Shown: positions 24,311-37,724, counted from the stretch's first letter. The stretch is DNA of 64,000 nucleotides from Solea solea (GCF_958295425.1 NC_081142.1:18197284-18261283), one strand, 5' to 3'. The notes: a model not told the origin generated them from the sequence alone. Made by a program: numbers and translations.

Positions 24311-26874
24311 TTGTAATAATAATGATAAAAATGATGAATTCTTGTAGCTCTATTGGAATATTTGTTAGTTTGTAAAAATCTGTAAATAATACCAGATGAT
24401 GTTTCTCTATCGGTGAGGCACACTTGACTCAAGCAGACAAGTGACATCCCATAATACCGTGTTTATGTTTTGGGGCTTCGTCACGTCAGCGGCGTCTTCA
24501 GCCACAGCAAAGAGAGCATTCATTGTTTAAAAAAACCCTTAACTGTTACAGTAAATTACAATTTATTACAAAATAACCACAAGTGGATAAGAGAAGTAAA
24601 CATATAATCACCTTGGGAAGGGTTTGTTTGTTTGGTCACTTTGAATAATGATTAAGCTCTCAGCTCATCCTGTTTGGCCTTAGTGTAGAAACAAAGCTTC
24701 TATAGTGAAGCAGTGATGGGAAACTGGTTCAGTTATGTGTTCTCTCTCTCTCTCTCTCTCCTGTGTGTCCCAAGCTCTGCTGGTGGAGAGCCCTGGACAG
24801 TTATTGATCCTAGTTTGTGGTTATTTTAATTTGCCTTTTCCATAGACTACTTCCCCCCCTCACCCCCCCAAACCCCGGCCCTCAGGAGTACTTCAGCGAA
24901 GACAAGGAAAGTCATTAACAAGTGCCCCCTTTGTTGCCGAACAAACACAGATGGTATTTGGCTCATGCATGGGGGATTAGCTGAACCCTGGGCCGTCCAG
25001 AGAAGCAGGGAACCACTTTACAATGACCTCCAGGCCTGTGTGGGTGTCCGGATATTTCTTTAACTGCAGGTTAGCATTCCCAAGTTTTGCAGATGTATTC
25101 CGGAGTGTTCACACGTGGCATCTGAGCGTCTGAGTTAAAACTCAAGAGTTTTCTTATTTAAAATTTTTTTGGGGGGGGAGAACACAGGGCTGTGCTGCGG
25201 AGTGAAAAGCAAACACACTGCAGAGCTTTATGGGGCCATCGGACAAGGCAGCAGTACACACACGTCTCCCACCCAGTGCTGTGGGGGCGTGGAAGACAGC
25301 AGGGAGGGGGGCAGGACGGAGAACAAACCCCCGATTGTTCTCCGGGGCGAAGCGTTGACTGCAGCACTGACAGGAGGAATGACCTTCCGCTTTGTTTGAA
25401 CAACAGGTCAAAGGTAGAGCCGTGCACCGGTGCATTGTGTGCCATGTAGTCTTTGGTGGCACATTGGAGACTGAATCAAACGGTCTGAATCGATTAAGGG
25501 AAAACGAAAAAGCGGCTGTCGTCTGTAGCTGTAGTCTTTGTTTGTTTGTTTGTTTGTTTGTCCTTGAAACTGCTTATGATTTCAATCCTCCAAACCTCCA
25601 GCACTTTAAATGTGAGAGGACGGACGCTCAGCGGGGGCTTGTTGTCAGCTCGGCACCTGAAGAGGAAGCACACCTGTTCACTCCTCATCCCATGACCTTG
25701 TGTGTGTGTGTGTGTGTTTGTGTTCTGGCATAAACACTGTCCTCATACAGACCAAAAGTCCTAATGAGGCAGCAGCTAATTTCTAAAGAAATTGGTAAAT
25801 TTAGGGCTAACATTTGGAATAATGCTTTAGTTAAGGATGAGGCTTTGTTTAGAAATGAGTGGAGGTCAATGAGAGTCCTTAAAGGATAGCTGTGTGAGCC
25901 TGCGTGTGTGTGTGTGTGTGTGTGTGTGTCCTGATCAGCAGCTAAGACACAAAAGTAAACACTAACACTGACTCATAGCAGGCTAATGATTTACTTGAAT
26001 GGCTGTATTATCCTCACTACAGACTAACACAAGCACATGTGCACAGGCACGTATGTGAGCGGGGACTGAGTGGACGGAGTTCTTTTTTTTATTTTTATTT
26101 TAAATGATGACAACAGAAAAAGTCTTAACATGTTCATCATGTGACGTTTTCATAAACTGGGGTGTGAGTTAAAAATGGGGTGGGCGTGTTTCAGGAGGCG
26201 CTGCTTACGTGGAACAGATGTGTTGTTGTGTCTAGGTTGATGTGCCTCACAGCACAGGGAAGGTCAGAGGGTCCGCCGGGTATGAGTTTCCATTTTGAGG
26301 AAAAAAACAACAAATAAACGCTATCTCTGTGCAACTTTGTAAAAGATTGTGTTAAATTGTGTTCCCCTTGCGATGAAACAAGCAGATTATTATTATCTGG
26401 GGAAAGATTGACAACAGGAAGCAGGAGGATGTTCACAAAGCATTCCTGCGTAATCTGTTTTGGGAATCAGCGTCTGGGAAAGGCTTCGTGTAGAATGAAT
26501 GTATCATGCGTTTATGGGCTTTTAATCACAAATCCGGGAGCACAGTTCATTCCAAACCTGGTGGAGATGAAAGATAAGACAAGCATTTGATAATGAGAAT
26601 CTGAGCAGAACGCAGGAGCTGCGCTGGCTGACATGGCACCAGCACGTGGGGACGTGTGTCACTGCTGTGACATTTTTATCAGTGTTTTTAAGAGCATGTT
26701 TGCCTGAAACTGTTAAAAGTCTGATCCCACTCACACAGAGCTGTCTTTATGTTTGTCTACCTGAGGTGAGAGGGCTGGCATTATATGGCTATGCTGTTGT
26801 TTTTCTCCAGAGTACGTGCGTGTGTAGAGCCGTACTAAAGCTGCACAGTTATGTGAAAAATAATCAAAATCGTA

Positions 26875-27172
26875 ACGCGACCAAGTGCTTTAAGTCAAGA
26901 CCCAGGTTTGAGATGTGGTTGGAACAACGGCCTTTCTTCATGGAGTTTGTATGTTGTCCCTGTGAGTGGGTTTTCTCCAGCTTCTCCGGTTTCCTCCCAC
27001 CGTCCAGAAACATGCAGATTTGGGGATTGGGCAAATAGGACACTCTTAATTGACCATAGGTGTGAGAGTGGATGGTTGTTTGTCTCTATGTGGCCCTGTG
27101 ATGGACTGGCGACCTGTCCGGGATGTACCCTGCCTATGTCAGCTGGTGCCAAATCCCAGCTGACATAGGGCG
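26875..27172 (+). mobile_element. tRNA-derived SINE copy (old)
   Basis: Shares GACCCAGGTTTGAG (box B-like), GGAACAACGGCCTTTCTTCA, CTCCGGTTTCCTCCCACCGT and CTGACATAGGGCGA with the copies at 33690, 44930 and 62205. A 13-bp inverted repeat CTATGTCAGCTGG/CCAGCTGACATAG lies at its 3' end. Confidence 0.8.
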
Positions 27173-28550
27173 AACAATGTTTCGCAAGCTGTTTTTTTTT
27201 TTTTACCATAATCAAAAAATTACACAAATGACAAGTACAGTGACATGAAAAGTCACACTTGTCAGTATTATTAATGTTATTGTTATTATAATAAGGATTT
27301 ACCATCTGCAGATCACCATAACGTTGTTAAAAAATCCCAATTCCCAGTTTTTAAGTCCATATTCAGAATGTAAACCCAGTGTATCTTGACTTTTAGCTTT
27401 AATCTACAAGCTACAAATTGTATTTTCCACCTGAAAAAGTATCCGTGGTATTATGGACTGTGAAGTGGTTTCATACTCCATAAGAACGACCCGTCCCTTT
27501 CCTGATAAGTGGCGACGTCCTGTTAGAGCTTTGACTGTCGCTGTGAAGACACTGAACCTAACGCTTATCTGAGACTTTGTAGTGTCACACCAAACTAAAT
27601 TTAGATCCTAATCACACACTCAAAGAGTCTTTTTTTTACTGTTGAAGAATAAGAAAACGAGGAATGAAAGTGTGCCATCATCTGAGTTCTCTTGAGATTT
27701 TTCACTTTACTTTTCAGAGGCCGATGATTGATGGACTGACGCCTCTCGAGTAAAAAGTGTTAAGCCTCGGTCTCACTTAAGAGCAGAGTGGGGACTTACA
27801 GGGATTAAAAAGTTAGCGTGTTAAACTGTGCTTTCTGTTCTCCTTCCTGGGCCAAAGTGGATCTGAGTGGATTTATGACGAGTCTTTCCTGTGTGTCTCT
27901 GTAAATAGCAGGCAAGTAAAAAAAATAACACCACAAGTATCTGGCAATGCAGAAGCGGTGATGTGGGTGCCTTTATTTACAGCATCCTAATCAGCATCTT
28001 CTATACAAGCTTAAGGGATTTTATGACTACTTTGGGAATTCCAGGGAAACGGGGCGGTGTGTCATGTCATGATAAGCGTGCTCGCACAAGCAACCCATGT
28101 AACAAAAAAAAAAAAAAAGGAACAAGAAATCTCAGCGGTCGTCACGGTCCAGAGTCGCCAGTGGAAAGAAAATCTCTTTTTTTTTTTCTTCTTCTGGCCT
28201 CAGGTTTTTGTTTGAACATAAGCGCGGATAAGATAAGTGAGTGAAACATGAAGTTGGGGGAACATCGGCAGCTGTAGCGGCGCGATTACTCTCCTCAAAC
28301 AAAGACGGTCCTGAGGCAGAGAGAGATTTGACCGCTGTTCAAGCATCAGCAGTTTGGGAGCATTTGCGACGGAGCAGGGGAGCAGCTGCACTGCCGAGCA
28401 CAACACATGCTGTGCTCTGCTGTAACTGCACTGTACGCTGCAGCGTTGCAAAGTTATCTGTCACAACTGGCTGACGGGTGTCTTCTGTTTGGAGCTCATT
28501 GTCATGGACATAAACTGGCAGAAGTCAAATCTATTTATCTATTTATACTC

Positions 28551-29399
28551 GGGCTGCAACCATTAGTCCATGAACTATTTTGATTATTGAGTGTCAGGGC
28601 GATCGAGTGTAGAATAAAACAGAAAACAAAAGACACAGTAAATATCAAATTAACTCAAATCGGGCACTGGTTACAAATCATATCTCTCTTTTGTAGATGG
28701 AATTCAAGCATGTCCAACCACGTTAGATGGTTGTCAGCGGTTCCCCTTTATTTTTTAAGATATATATATATATGTTGTTCCAGTCATTGTAAAAAATTGG
28801 CTTCTGTCATATCATTCAAAGGTGATTTTCACTCCAGTTAATGTGTGTTTTTTTAGGTGGAGATACAATTTTAAAATATCTATATCGTGTGCCAGATTAA
28901 TTTACTGTAACACATATCTTGATTCTGATCATTCTGTAATAATCTCACATGTCTTCGCTTTGGTTTGAGACCAAGACTTTACACACACAGACCCTGTAAT
29001 TGTGAAGATATACTCATACAGATATGACTCGGATTTCGGACAATAACAGCTTAGATGTAGGGGCGTCTTTGTTGATTACAGTTGGGTACAATGCATTTCT
29101 TCACTATGTAGGATAATATGGTTATCCTCTATCCTGGTGTGTCCAGTTCTGTTTGAGTATATTTTCAAATATTACAACAAGCTTTCTGATTATTCAGCTT
29201 CTTAAATGTGAATGTTTTCCTGGTTTCTTTGCTCCATATAATAAAGAATTCATCAAAACTGGTGGAGAAAATCACCATTTCCAAATTTGGTAAACAATAA
29301 TCAATATTTTTCAACTTTTTCTGACATAGTAATCGATTATTCTGGAAAATAAGAGACAAATCAATTGATGGTGAAAAATAATCATTAGTTGCTTCCCTA
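28551..29399. mobile_element. DNA element with eroded terminal inverted repeats
   Basis: The left end GGGCTGCAACCATTAGTCCA and the right end (reverse complement AGGGAAGCAACTAATGATTA) match. Internal ATCGATTA and GGAGCAAAGAAACC blocks (minus strand) fit an abundant fish inverted-repeat family. An (AT)n tract is at 28761-28775. Confidence 0.65.
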
Positions 29400-30675
29400 A
29401 TGTATACATATCTCTTCTGTTAAACCTTAAACCTTTGATAAAAACTGACATTAAACTTACATTTGGGATGATAAAAATGCTACAGGTTTATACACAGTGT
29501 GTAATTTCTGCAACTGGGGGTTGTTTGTCAGTCAAAGAATGACAAAATGACAAAATGATGATTTGTAAGGAGCAGAGGGTCATGGGAGTTGTGTTGTTTA
29601 GTTCCTCTGTGTGTTTACGCTTTATGAGGAGACACACAGTGGCCGAATGGCAATGCGTAGATGAGTTAGATGAATTAGTGACAAATACACACAATAAAAT
29701 GAAATAAACAAAAACAAAAGTAGGACAGAATATCTCCTTCTAGTAGAGAATGGTAAAGTGGATTATGCAAACTGCAATGTTCTTTTCCTCCTAAAAAGAA
29801 ATGGATTTAAAGAGTGATTACAATTCTCAACAAAACATCAGTGTCACTTTAAAATATATATTTTTTTGTATCTCACAGTGTGATGTTTGCACTTTCTAAA
29901 TGCTTTAAACAATCCACATCCTTCCATTTCAGGGTCATTTGATAATGGTAATTCCAAAGAGACAAACTCACTGGCTTTGTGACTCTTCATAAGCGCAGTG
30001 TGTGTTACGCTGGAGCATAACCAATTTAGTTGATAACACTGCCTGCAGCCTTGACTGAAAACTGATCTGTCTTCACGCAGAAGGAAAAGAGAGCAGACAC
30101 TCACCACAAAGAGCTGTCACACTGCCAAGAGCCTTTTTTATTCCCCCTATTTATCCTTTTTTTTTTTTTTTTTAAAAACCCTCTTTGCCTTTGATGAAAA
30201 GACATGCCAGCGATATTTGAGGGGCTTAGCAGAGACAGACAGCGTGGGTTTCATGTTTTCCCGTCGCTTTTGTCTGAACTGTGGGCGTGACAGGTCACAG
30301 GTGTGAATGTGCCGTCACTGACACAAGGCCTGCAAACACTTCTGGCTCTGCAGACTCCAACCTGGCATCCCAGCAGACGCCACAGGGTCGCCTGTGGGAA
30401 ACAATGGCACCTCCTCTGCACCAGGTTCAAGAGAGAGGCACAAGTTGAAGACTCCCCCCCCCCCCCGCCCCTTAAAAAAAGATGTTGTCAGTGATCTGTC
30501 AGGAGCAGCTGCCAGCGGGGAAGATAAGAAATTCTTGTTTACACTCGTGCGAGGCACTGCGGCACAAAGGCGGCTCATGTATGACGAGCAGCCACGGAGG
30601 CGTTTATGGGCGGAAAATCGTAGAAAATCATAAGGATGGACAGGAAGTCAGTGAGTGAGATAACGTCTGTTGATG

Positions 30676-30977
30676 TGGGGCTGCTCGAATACGGAAACAA
30701 TTTAAATCACGATTATATCAAACGATTACTGGAATTTATTGCACAAAATTTTGTATGCACCTTTTGAATTTACCTTAATATAACTTGATTATTATCTATT
30801 GTATCTATCTTTACTCACATTGTGTGTTTAACCCGGGGATTCCACTTCAATGGAAGTCGGACACCGTCAAATTAAAAGCGTTATTTGTTAGTTTTGTAAT
30901 AAACATTTTGTTTTTGTAATCATCCGGGGGCCATTATTGTAATCGAAACACAAGTTTGGATTCATTGCACAGTCCTA
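30676..30977. mobile_element. short inverted-repeat element (MITE-like)
   Basis: The left end GGGGCTGCTCGAATACGG..AATCACGATTATA and the reverse complement of the right end (ATAGGACTGTGCAATGAATC..TTTCGATTACAATA) share the same layout. Non-coding, AT-rich. Confidence 0.5.
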
Positions 30978-31009
30978 TGTCGATGTATATAGTTAGAATT
31001 ATAGCATTT

Positions 31010-31140
31010 TATTTACACATTTATTTATTTTACCTTTATTTAACCAGGTAAGTCAGTGGAGAACCAGTTCTCATTTACAGCGATGACCTGGCCAAGGGGC
31101 AGCACAAAAAAGACACACAAACAAGAAGAGACACAACAGT
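31010..31140. repeat. dispersed fish repeat
   Basis: TTTACCTTTATTTAACCAGG, TAAGTC, AGTTCTCATTTACA and GACCTGGCCAAGGGGCAGCA appear in the order typical of a repeat seen across many fish genomes. Class not assigned. Confidence 0.5.
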
Positions 31141-31569
31141 CGCTCATTTGAGTTTCATATTCACCACGTCCACACCTAAATAAGCTACATTAATGCACCA
31201 AAAGAGACAAATGTGGGAAGTCTTTGTTTTGTAGCTCACAGGTCACGTCTTTCCTGTGTTGTGTGCGGTTGCAAAAACTCAGCGGTGCGCGACGCACACG
31301 TAGCACCATGACATCTTTCTGGAGTCCTGGCACCCAGCACGCCAGCAGAGATGATGTCATTTCTGGTGCACACACACACACACACTCTCGCACCAGGCGT
31401 GCTGTGGCGAGTATAAATCAAGATTATGTGTCGTTCAAGGAAAGAAAGAGAAAAAAGAAGTTCTATTTTTTGATTTTGAATAACAGATGTCCTAAAATGA
31501 AACCTCCACGCCTTCCTTCCCTCTCTCATGCTGCATGTTTCCGCTCTCCCGTTGTCTCCCTCTCTGCAG

Positions 31570-31751
31570 GCGTGTTGAAGGACTATCTACGAGAGCTGCC
31601 GTACCCTCTGATCACCAAGCACCTCTACGAGGCCGTGCTGGAGTCCATGGCCACGCGGCCTCTGCGTATCGGAGCGGCGGGCTGCGAGAACGACCAGGCC
31701 GACTCGGAGCACACCGTCGGCCTGCTGGAGAACCTGCCGGAGGTGGAGAGG
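31570..31751 (+). CDS. syde2: syde2 visible exon 5 (RhoGAP core)
   Basis: Acceptor ctccctctctgcag ends at 31569; donor gtgagg starts at 31752. The two starting bases complete the Gly codon left open by the previous exon. The encoded [20 protein letters not shown] is the conserved RhoGAP helix in which the LKxYLRELPxPL pattern helps form the GTPase-binding face. It then runs [14 protein letters not shown], a variable stretch, and [10 protein letters not shown], ending in phase 0. The variable stretch [16 protein letters not shown] is longer than in many RhoGAPs but is typical of SYDE proteins as I recall them. It is separated from exon 4 by the largest intron in the window (10.8 kb). Confidence 0.95.
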
Positions 31752-32764
31752 GTGAGGAAGATAAACTAACCCCCTCCCCCCCCATGGATCTAATGGTTAT
31801 TATCGAGCCTAAATAGTGTCACAGAACAGAAGTGGTGGTGAAAGGGATAATTGTGGTGTAGATAATAATGGTGGTGATACAAAGATTACTACTGTTAAAT
31901 TTCTGTTACGTACGCTGTTACATCAGGGGATATTAGTGGTTGTGCACTCGCCCGCATCGCTGCACCACCGTGTGTCTGCACGTCCTTCCAATATTATTTT
32001 CAAATTTTAAGAAATTTCAGATTAACCATTAGTGCTCATCCATGGTAAATTGCCGTGGGAATAATACACAACTCCTTATATGGACATCCTGGGGGGGGGT
32101 GTTTATAGGTCACATCTTCAGGCTTTTTAAGAAATGAGTTCTTATGTGTTGTTGAGTCAAAGTTACGATTCATTTTATATCGCATTTTTCTGGTAGTGAT
32201 GTAAAGTAGCAAATAATTGTGCAGAAGTTGCAAAATAGAGCGTTTTATTTTCTTTTTGTTCATAAAGAAACGAGTGAAAGTGAAATTTGAACTGTGACAT
32301 ATTTCCAAATTTCACAAATTCAATCCGATTTTAACTGCTCATGTGTGTTTATTTAGTTTTTTTTTTCATCAGATTGCCTAAAAAAAGGATATAAGACTCT
32401 ATGTTGCACATTCTTATAGCCTCTGTTTATACTGTACGCTTAAACATAGTAATGGAAAAAAAGCAGTTCTAAGGGTTAATGATAGATGACTGATCTGAAC
32501 TTATTGATCAATGCTATTATCAGTGTTTTGGAATGAAATTTGATGTAAAATAGGATGGAAGAGATATCTGGGAGACACAGTTTTGTTGTTACTACTATCA
32601 CAGTTCTTACTATAATGGGGCCAACCAAAATATGTCAGTGGAGCATTAGTTTAGAATCGTATTCTTACACTAACTCATTTTTAGAAGTAGATTTTGTGTT
32701 TTACTCCAGCTGCAGCTAAATCATCCTATCTGTGTTTGTCTCTGTGTGTGCGTACACAAATCAG
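31752..32764. other. syde2: syde2 intron (1.0 kb)
   Basis: AT-rich intron with no repeat or motif I can support beyond short homopolymers. Confidence 0.8.
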
Positions 32765-32996
32765 ATGACACTGCGGAAGCTCCTGGACCACCTGAAGCTG
32801 GTGGCTTCCTACCAGGACGTGAACAAGATGACTTGTCAGAACCTGGCGGTGTGTTTCGGGCCGGTGCTGCTCAGCCAGCGTCAGGAGGCGTCGTGTCACA
32901 CCAACCGAGTCTTCATCGACTCCGAGGAGCTGGCCAGTGCCCTGCACTTCAAGAAGCACATCGAAGTCCTGCATTACCTCCTGCAGCTATGGCCAG
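32765..32996 (+). CDS. syde2: syde2 visible exon 6 (RhoGAP C-terminal half)
   Basis: Acceptor cacaaatcag ends at 32764 and donor gtaatg begins at 32997. It encodes [20 protein letters not shown], then [16 protein letters not shown]. The NLAxxFGPxLL box contains the conserved RhoGAP Asn (residue 729, AAC at 32840-32842) that contacts the GTPase. It ends [16 protein letters not shown] with one base of a split Val codon (phase 1). No disruption is seen. An ATG sits exactly at the exon start, but this is an internal methionine that follows LPEVER of exon 5, not a translation start. Confidence 0.95.
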
Positions 32997-33689
32997 GTAA
33001 TGAGCTCTTTGTCTCTTCTGTCAGGTGTCAGGTCTGTACTGTATACACCAGCCTTTTATCCTGACCGTCTTTTACTGATGAGCACCAGCTCTTGTGGTTG
33101 AGGCTCTACAAAGGCCTGAGCTGCTTTGATGGTTGAGGGTTATCCGCTCCTGGCTCAAGTACAGCTGATAGCCATTGGCCACCATCTGTTAACTCCCCAG
33201 GGATGAAACTCCGCAGAGTGCTTCACCGCGGAGCGCCGAGCCAATCGCAGTCAAGCCAGTAATGTAAACCAAACATTGGAGGCGTGTGCGCCTCCCATCT
33301 CAAGATAAATCACCGACACCGAGGACAGTTGGCTAGTACCAGCTTCTCCCAGCACAGCTTGTCTGTCTGCCTGCACAGCCGCTCTCTGCACCGGCTGCAG
33401 CTGTCCGCTCGGCGTGAGGCATGAAGGAATCCAAGGATTATTCAAGAGAGAGAGCTGAGAGTGATGAAACGAGCTGCGGCGGTGTAAAATAACTGTTGGT
33501 CACGGCAACTCATTTTCAAACGTTCTGAACTTGTCGGTTAAAAATCTGTGTGTGTGAGCCGCTGCCTTAGTGCACTTTTAGTCTAATTTCATTTCAGAAA
33601 GTTGCACCATTACCATTTTGGAAAAAAATACCCACACTGCAGTTCTTTATATTTACCTTTTCTTCCCTAGTTTGAATAAGGGTGTGTTA

Positions 33690-34010
33690 CTTCATCCATG
33701 CATCCATTTTCTACCACTTTATCCTCCGTCGCGGGGGGAGCTGGGCCAATGTCAGCTGACATAGGGCGATAGGCGGGGTCCATCACAGAGACACATATAG
33801 AGACAAACAACCATTCACTCTCACTCTCACACCTAGTGTCCAATTTACCTAATCCCCATATGCATGTTTTTGGACAGTGGGAGGAAACCGGAGAACGCGT
33901 AGAAAAGCGACGCACACACGTGGAGAACATGCAAACTCCATGCTGAGAGGCCCTCGTTCCAACCGGTGCTCGAACCCGGGTCTCCTTGCTGTAAAGGCAA
34001 GAGTTGGGTT
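33690..34010 (-). mobile_element. tRNA-derived SINE copy, minus strand
   Basis: Contains TTTATCC..GTCGCGGGGGG, GGGCGATAGGCGGGGT, CAACCATTCACTCTCAC, GTTTTTGGACAGTGGGAGGA, AACATGCAAACTCCATGC and GCTCGAACCCGGGTCTCC. These follow the order of the copy at 44930-45312, in the same orientation. Confidence 0.85.
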
Positions 34011-35417
34011 CCTCGAGTTTTACAAATTTTAGGATTATGATAGTGGTTAAAAGATTCAGGCTCACACTTTTTAAACAGCACACACCTCTCACATCTCCTC
34101 TCTTACATCATTAAGGTGTGTGTGACCTGCAGATTTAACCAGATCTGCTGATGAATGTCTGAGTAGAAAGTGACAGTGTCAGCATTTTTTTTTCCTTGCA
34201 CAGTCAAGTTGAGGTTACAGTTGTACTATAGTCGAGCCGCGCGGTTCAGTTTACTACGTGCACGGTCACTTGTTCTGCAGTCGGTGTCTGCAGAAGTTAC
34301 CAAGAATGTTTGTTGACAAGTTATAGAATTTAGCAGAGGCTGCAGTGCACAGGGCTGGTCCCTGAAGCTGAAATTTAAAGTTTCATATCAGGCCATGTTG
34401 AATCCCTCACGATATCGGCAGATATTGGCCTTAAAATGTATTGTATTGTATTGTATCAGATGTCGTCAAACACACCAAGATCTGACTAATGACTGCAACA
34501 TTAGGCTAAATAGGCAGTTACTTCTGTTTATTTAGTTGGCTCAATGAAGGAAATGTATGTCTACATCTGCTGTGACATGCGTATGTGAATATTATGTTTA
34601 TATTATGTTAATATTAATATTATGTTCATTTCACTACAAAGGAGACCAAACTACAAAACATATACTGTATATATGTATAGATTGATTATTTGGCATATCT
34701 GATATTGACAAAAAGTCCAATATTGTGCATCCCTTCCTCAGGGCTAACTATTAAAACAACCAGTAAAAGACAATGCAGACATTTTGATCACGTCCTGTTT
34801 CCAGCTTGTTTTTATAAGGCCGTCAATGAACGTAAAAATACCCAATTCTTAAATGTGATAAAGCGTAAAATGACCATGTTGTCTTATCATCGTCCTCGAC
34901 TCGAGGTCCGACTTTGAGAACTTTAATTTAGCGCAATTTCAGTCACGTTTTCATGTATTTTTAAAAGTCCAGTTTTAGTTGGACTAACACAGTAATTTGT
35001 TTGTTTGTTTATTCAAATGGCATGTTGACATTCCGACTGTCGGGGCAACTGGGGGAAGAAAGGGTATTTTTACATTTAACAGTCGACCGTTAAATGTGTG
35101 GAGAGTGAAAGTCGAAAGTCGTGGTGTTTTCTTTTATGCAAAGACTCAATCGCGTGTGTCCTGTCTGCACCTGATGTTCCCGGCTCGCGCCTGAACGACC
35201 TGTAATAACCTTGAAAAAACAACAAACCGCTCAGGTCCAGGTTCAACTTTAACTTCATGCCTTTGTTTACTGCCTGTCCTCGTCCCGCGCTCACACAGCG
35301 TGGGACGCCTGGACTATAATTAAATACATTCCAGGCTTAACCTTAGCCCTCAGCCCCTGAAGCTTCACCCTAACATTTCACAATCATTATGGGATATTTT
35401 CAGCCGCCTCTTCACAC

Positions 35418-35448
<31 letters not shown>

Positions 35449-35595
35449 AACCCTCCGAGGCATTGTTACTCACGCTTCAAATGTGCATACCTTCGGGGAA
35501 GTGCAGGTACAACACAAACTAACACTTCTTACAGGAAGTGGGAGAGAGCATGTGTGTTGGGGGGGGGGCTTTAAGTGTGAATTATGTCAGGTCTG

Positions 35596-35795
35596 TCACC
35601 TGTACAACATTTACATGTGTACTTGAGTACATTTTATATCAGAAAATCGTTTTTGTTGATACTCAAGTACAGTAAATGTCATATAATTTAAGACTTTTAC
35701 TCGAGTAATATTGTAAAAGGTGACTTCAACTTCTACTTAAGTTATTTTCTGTTAAGATACCTTTGCTTTTACGCAAGTATCCCTCAAGTAAAGGT
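35596..35795. repeat. CTCAAGTA-type dispersed repeat
   Basis: Repeated GTACTTGAGTAC, ACTCAAGTACAGTAAA, TTTTACTCGAGTAA and ACTTCTACTTAAG phrases. Related in wording to the ends of the elements at 58012 and 59258. Confidence 0.55.
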
Positions 35796-35939
35796 GAGAT
35801 GTGAAAGTGAAGGATATTGTGTGTTTTCTCGTTGAGTTAATGTAATAGTATCCAAGCCAAGGATAAAGCACAGTCCTCGGAACTTAATTGTCGCCTCATT
35901 TTAGTAAATTTTTATGAGTTTTGTTTGTCTTTGTTAGCG

Positions 35940-36203
35940 CGATGAGCAATGAGTCAATCAGAGGAACAGCACATGTTAGATGTTCTGGAGATAAGGTCAG
36001 AGAGGCCAGAATGAGATGGTTTGGTCATGTACAGAGGAGGGATAGTGAGTATATTGGTAGAAGGATGCCGGGGTTGGAACTGCCAGGCAGGAGGTCTAGA
36101 GAAAGACCAAAGAGAAGGTTTATGGATGTAGTGAAAGAGGTGGAGGAGGTTGATTAGCTGTGGCGACCCCTGAAGGGAGCAGCCAAAAGGAAAAGAAGAA
36201 GAA
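35940..36203 (+). mobile_element. 5'-truncated LINE 3' end with 17-bp target-site duplication
   Basis: A 78-codon frame includes VREARMRWFGHVQRRDSEYI and RRSRERPKRRFMDVVKEVE, the C-terminal part of a LINE reverse transcriptase ORF. It is followed by CTGTGGCGACCCCTGAAGGG and an A/G-rich (AAG)n tail. The perfect 17-bp direct repeat GTTTGTCTTTGTTAGCG lies at both sides (35923-35939 and 36204-36220). Clade not resolved. Non-functional fragment. Confidence 0.9.
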
Positions 36204-36939
36204 GTTTGTCTTTGTTAGCGTCTCGTCACCACGTGCACAATCTTCAGCATGAATTAACCCACAGACCCTCAAAAAAACAAAGAAGACATGCACATTAAGT
36301 ATATGTTTTTGTACTGTAACACAATTTGCAGTATTTGTTCTCTTCTCTCAGCCTCCCTTTCCTCGGCTGGCGGGTAATCGTTTAATCCCGTCCTCGGTGA
36401 ATCATGTCTGAATTTTAAATAACACGGTGTCTCTTTGAGGAGGATAATTTGTGTTTGTTCTCGTCGGTAATAGCTCGAGTCTTTAGCGCCTCGGGAGAGA
36501 TACAGAGCTACTGCTACTGCTGCATGTAAATATACTCCATCAACGACCGCAGCTCCTGATGAGTGAGCTGCAGCCGACGCGTCTGATAATCCAACATTCT
36601 ATACATCACACGTGATCGCTGTTAGTTTAAAAAAGGAAAAGTATCAAGGTCCTCCTTGAAATCCCTGGAGACAAAATACCTTCGCTCATGTTTGTAGAGA
36701 AATTGAAAACATCAGGAAAGTAATGAGTTTAAGGTACAGTGCGTACAATTCAATTCTTTAGCCTCCACATGAGGGTCGCGGGGTCGATTTCTTTGTTACT
36801 TAATTCAGTAATCGATTAATAATTGATGGATCGAGTAATTGTTTCAGCTCTAGTAGTTACACGACGGTGGGAGAGAGTGGGAATTTAGTTTGGCCTGTTT
36901 TTGCACATAACAAACAAAAATGTTATTGTAAATACGCTT

Positions 36940-37115
36940 CAAATTGAACTCATTTACAACTGCAGTGTTTTTCTAAATAAATCACATACAACAGTATTTT
37001 AACATGCAGTCAATTGTAAATAACTGCTAGATATTGAAAGTTAGTCTGGAAAAATGGACAAAAGCATTTAGTTACAGGACATTCTCTGACCCTTTTATGG
37101 TTTTTTTTTAAAAAA
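36940..37115. repeat. dispersed repeat shared with 58390-58495
   Basis: ACATGCAGTCAATTGTAAA, GATATTGAAAGTTAGTCTGG, AAAAATGGACAAAAGCA and CCCTTTTATGG occur in the same order and spacing at 58390-58495. Confidence 0.7.
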
Positions 37116-37722
37116 AAAAGCCCAGACATACATTTTGACGGTTAGGTGTTAGAAGGTGTTAAAGTTTACAATTAACCTCTGCATGTGAAACCTGGACAAA
37201 TGCAGCTTTCTGTTGAAAACTCAAATGTTAAATCACATTAAGAGTAAAAACATTAGCAGCACAGTTCAGCCATCAAGGGCAAACACACAAAAAGTCACAG
37301 ATCAGGAAAAATCTTAAATGGACAAATCAGAATATCTTTCATTTAGGTTTAATCTTGTATCTGCTCTCTGTGACTCAAAGCCCTAACCTTTAACACTTCC
37401 TGTTGTTGTTTTTTTGTTCCTTCCCAATCCAGCGAGGGAGTGAGGGAGGGCTAGCGGTGTCAACAAGTGTAGGTACACAGAGACAAAGAGAGACAGGTAA
37501 CCAGACTGTGCTGGTTGTGTTGCAGTGCTGTTTCCGAAGAGAGTTTTGTGTCTGTGGCAGACGTCATAAAAGTAGTGTTCCCATTTCCATTTTTTAATTC
37601 AGTCAAAAGCAGTCAAAGCAGCTGGCACCACAGTCGCAGGTTGTTGTTTGGTTGGTGTGACTTCAGCACGTGTTTGACTCGGAGCGAGGCATGGCATGGC
37701 ATGTTCCCGTTTGGATTGTTTT

Positions 37723-37724
<2 letters not shown>

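Larger units (their letters stand above)
20753..31569. other. syde2: syde2 intron (10.8 kb), dense in mobile-element relics
   Basis: No exon supported. It holds an inverted-repeat element with a nested SINE (21663-22428), (TTTA)n at 22324-22349, a DNA-element fragment at 24160-24310, CT repeats near 24740, (TTTG)n near 25538-25562, (GT)n at 25699-25716 and 25902-25928, a SINE at 26875-27172, a DNA element at 28551-29399, an element at 30676-30977, and a repeat at 31010-31140. Confidence 0.7.

Noticed and set aside
26895..27305. ORFs of 86-136 codons around 27 kb
   Set aside because: They translate a SINE body and the adjoining repeat; the same peptides recur in the other SINE copies.
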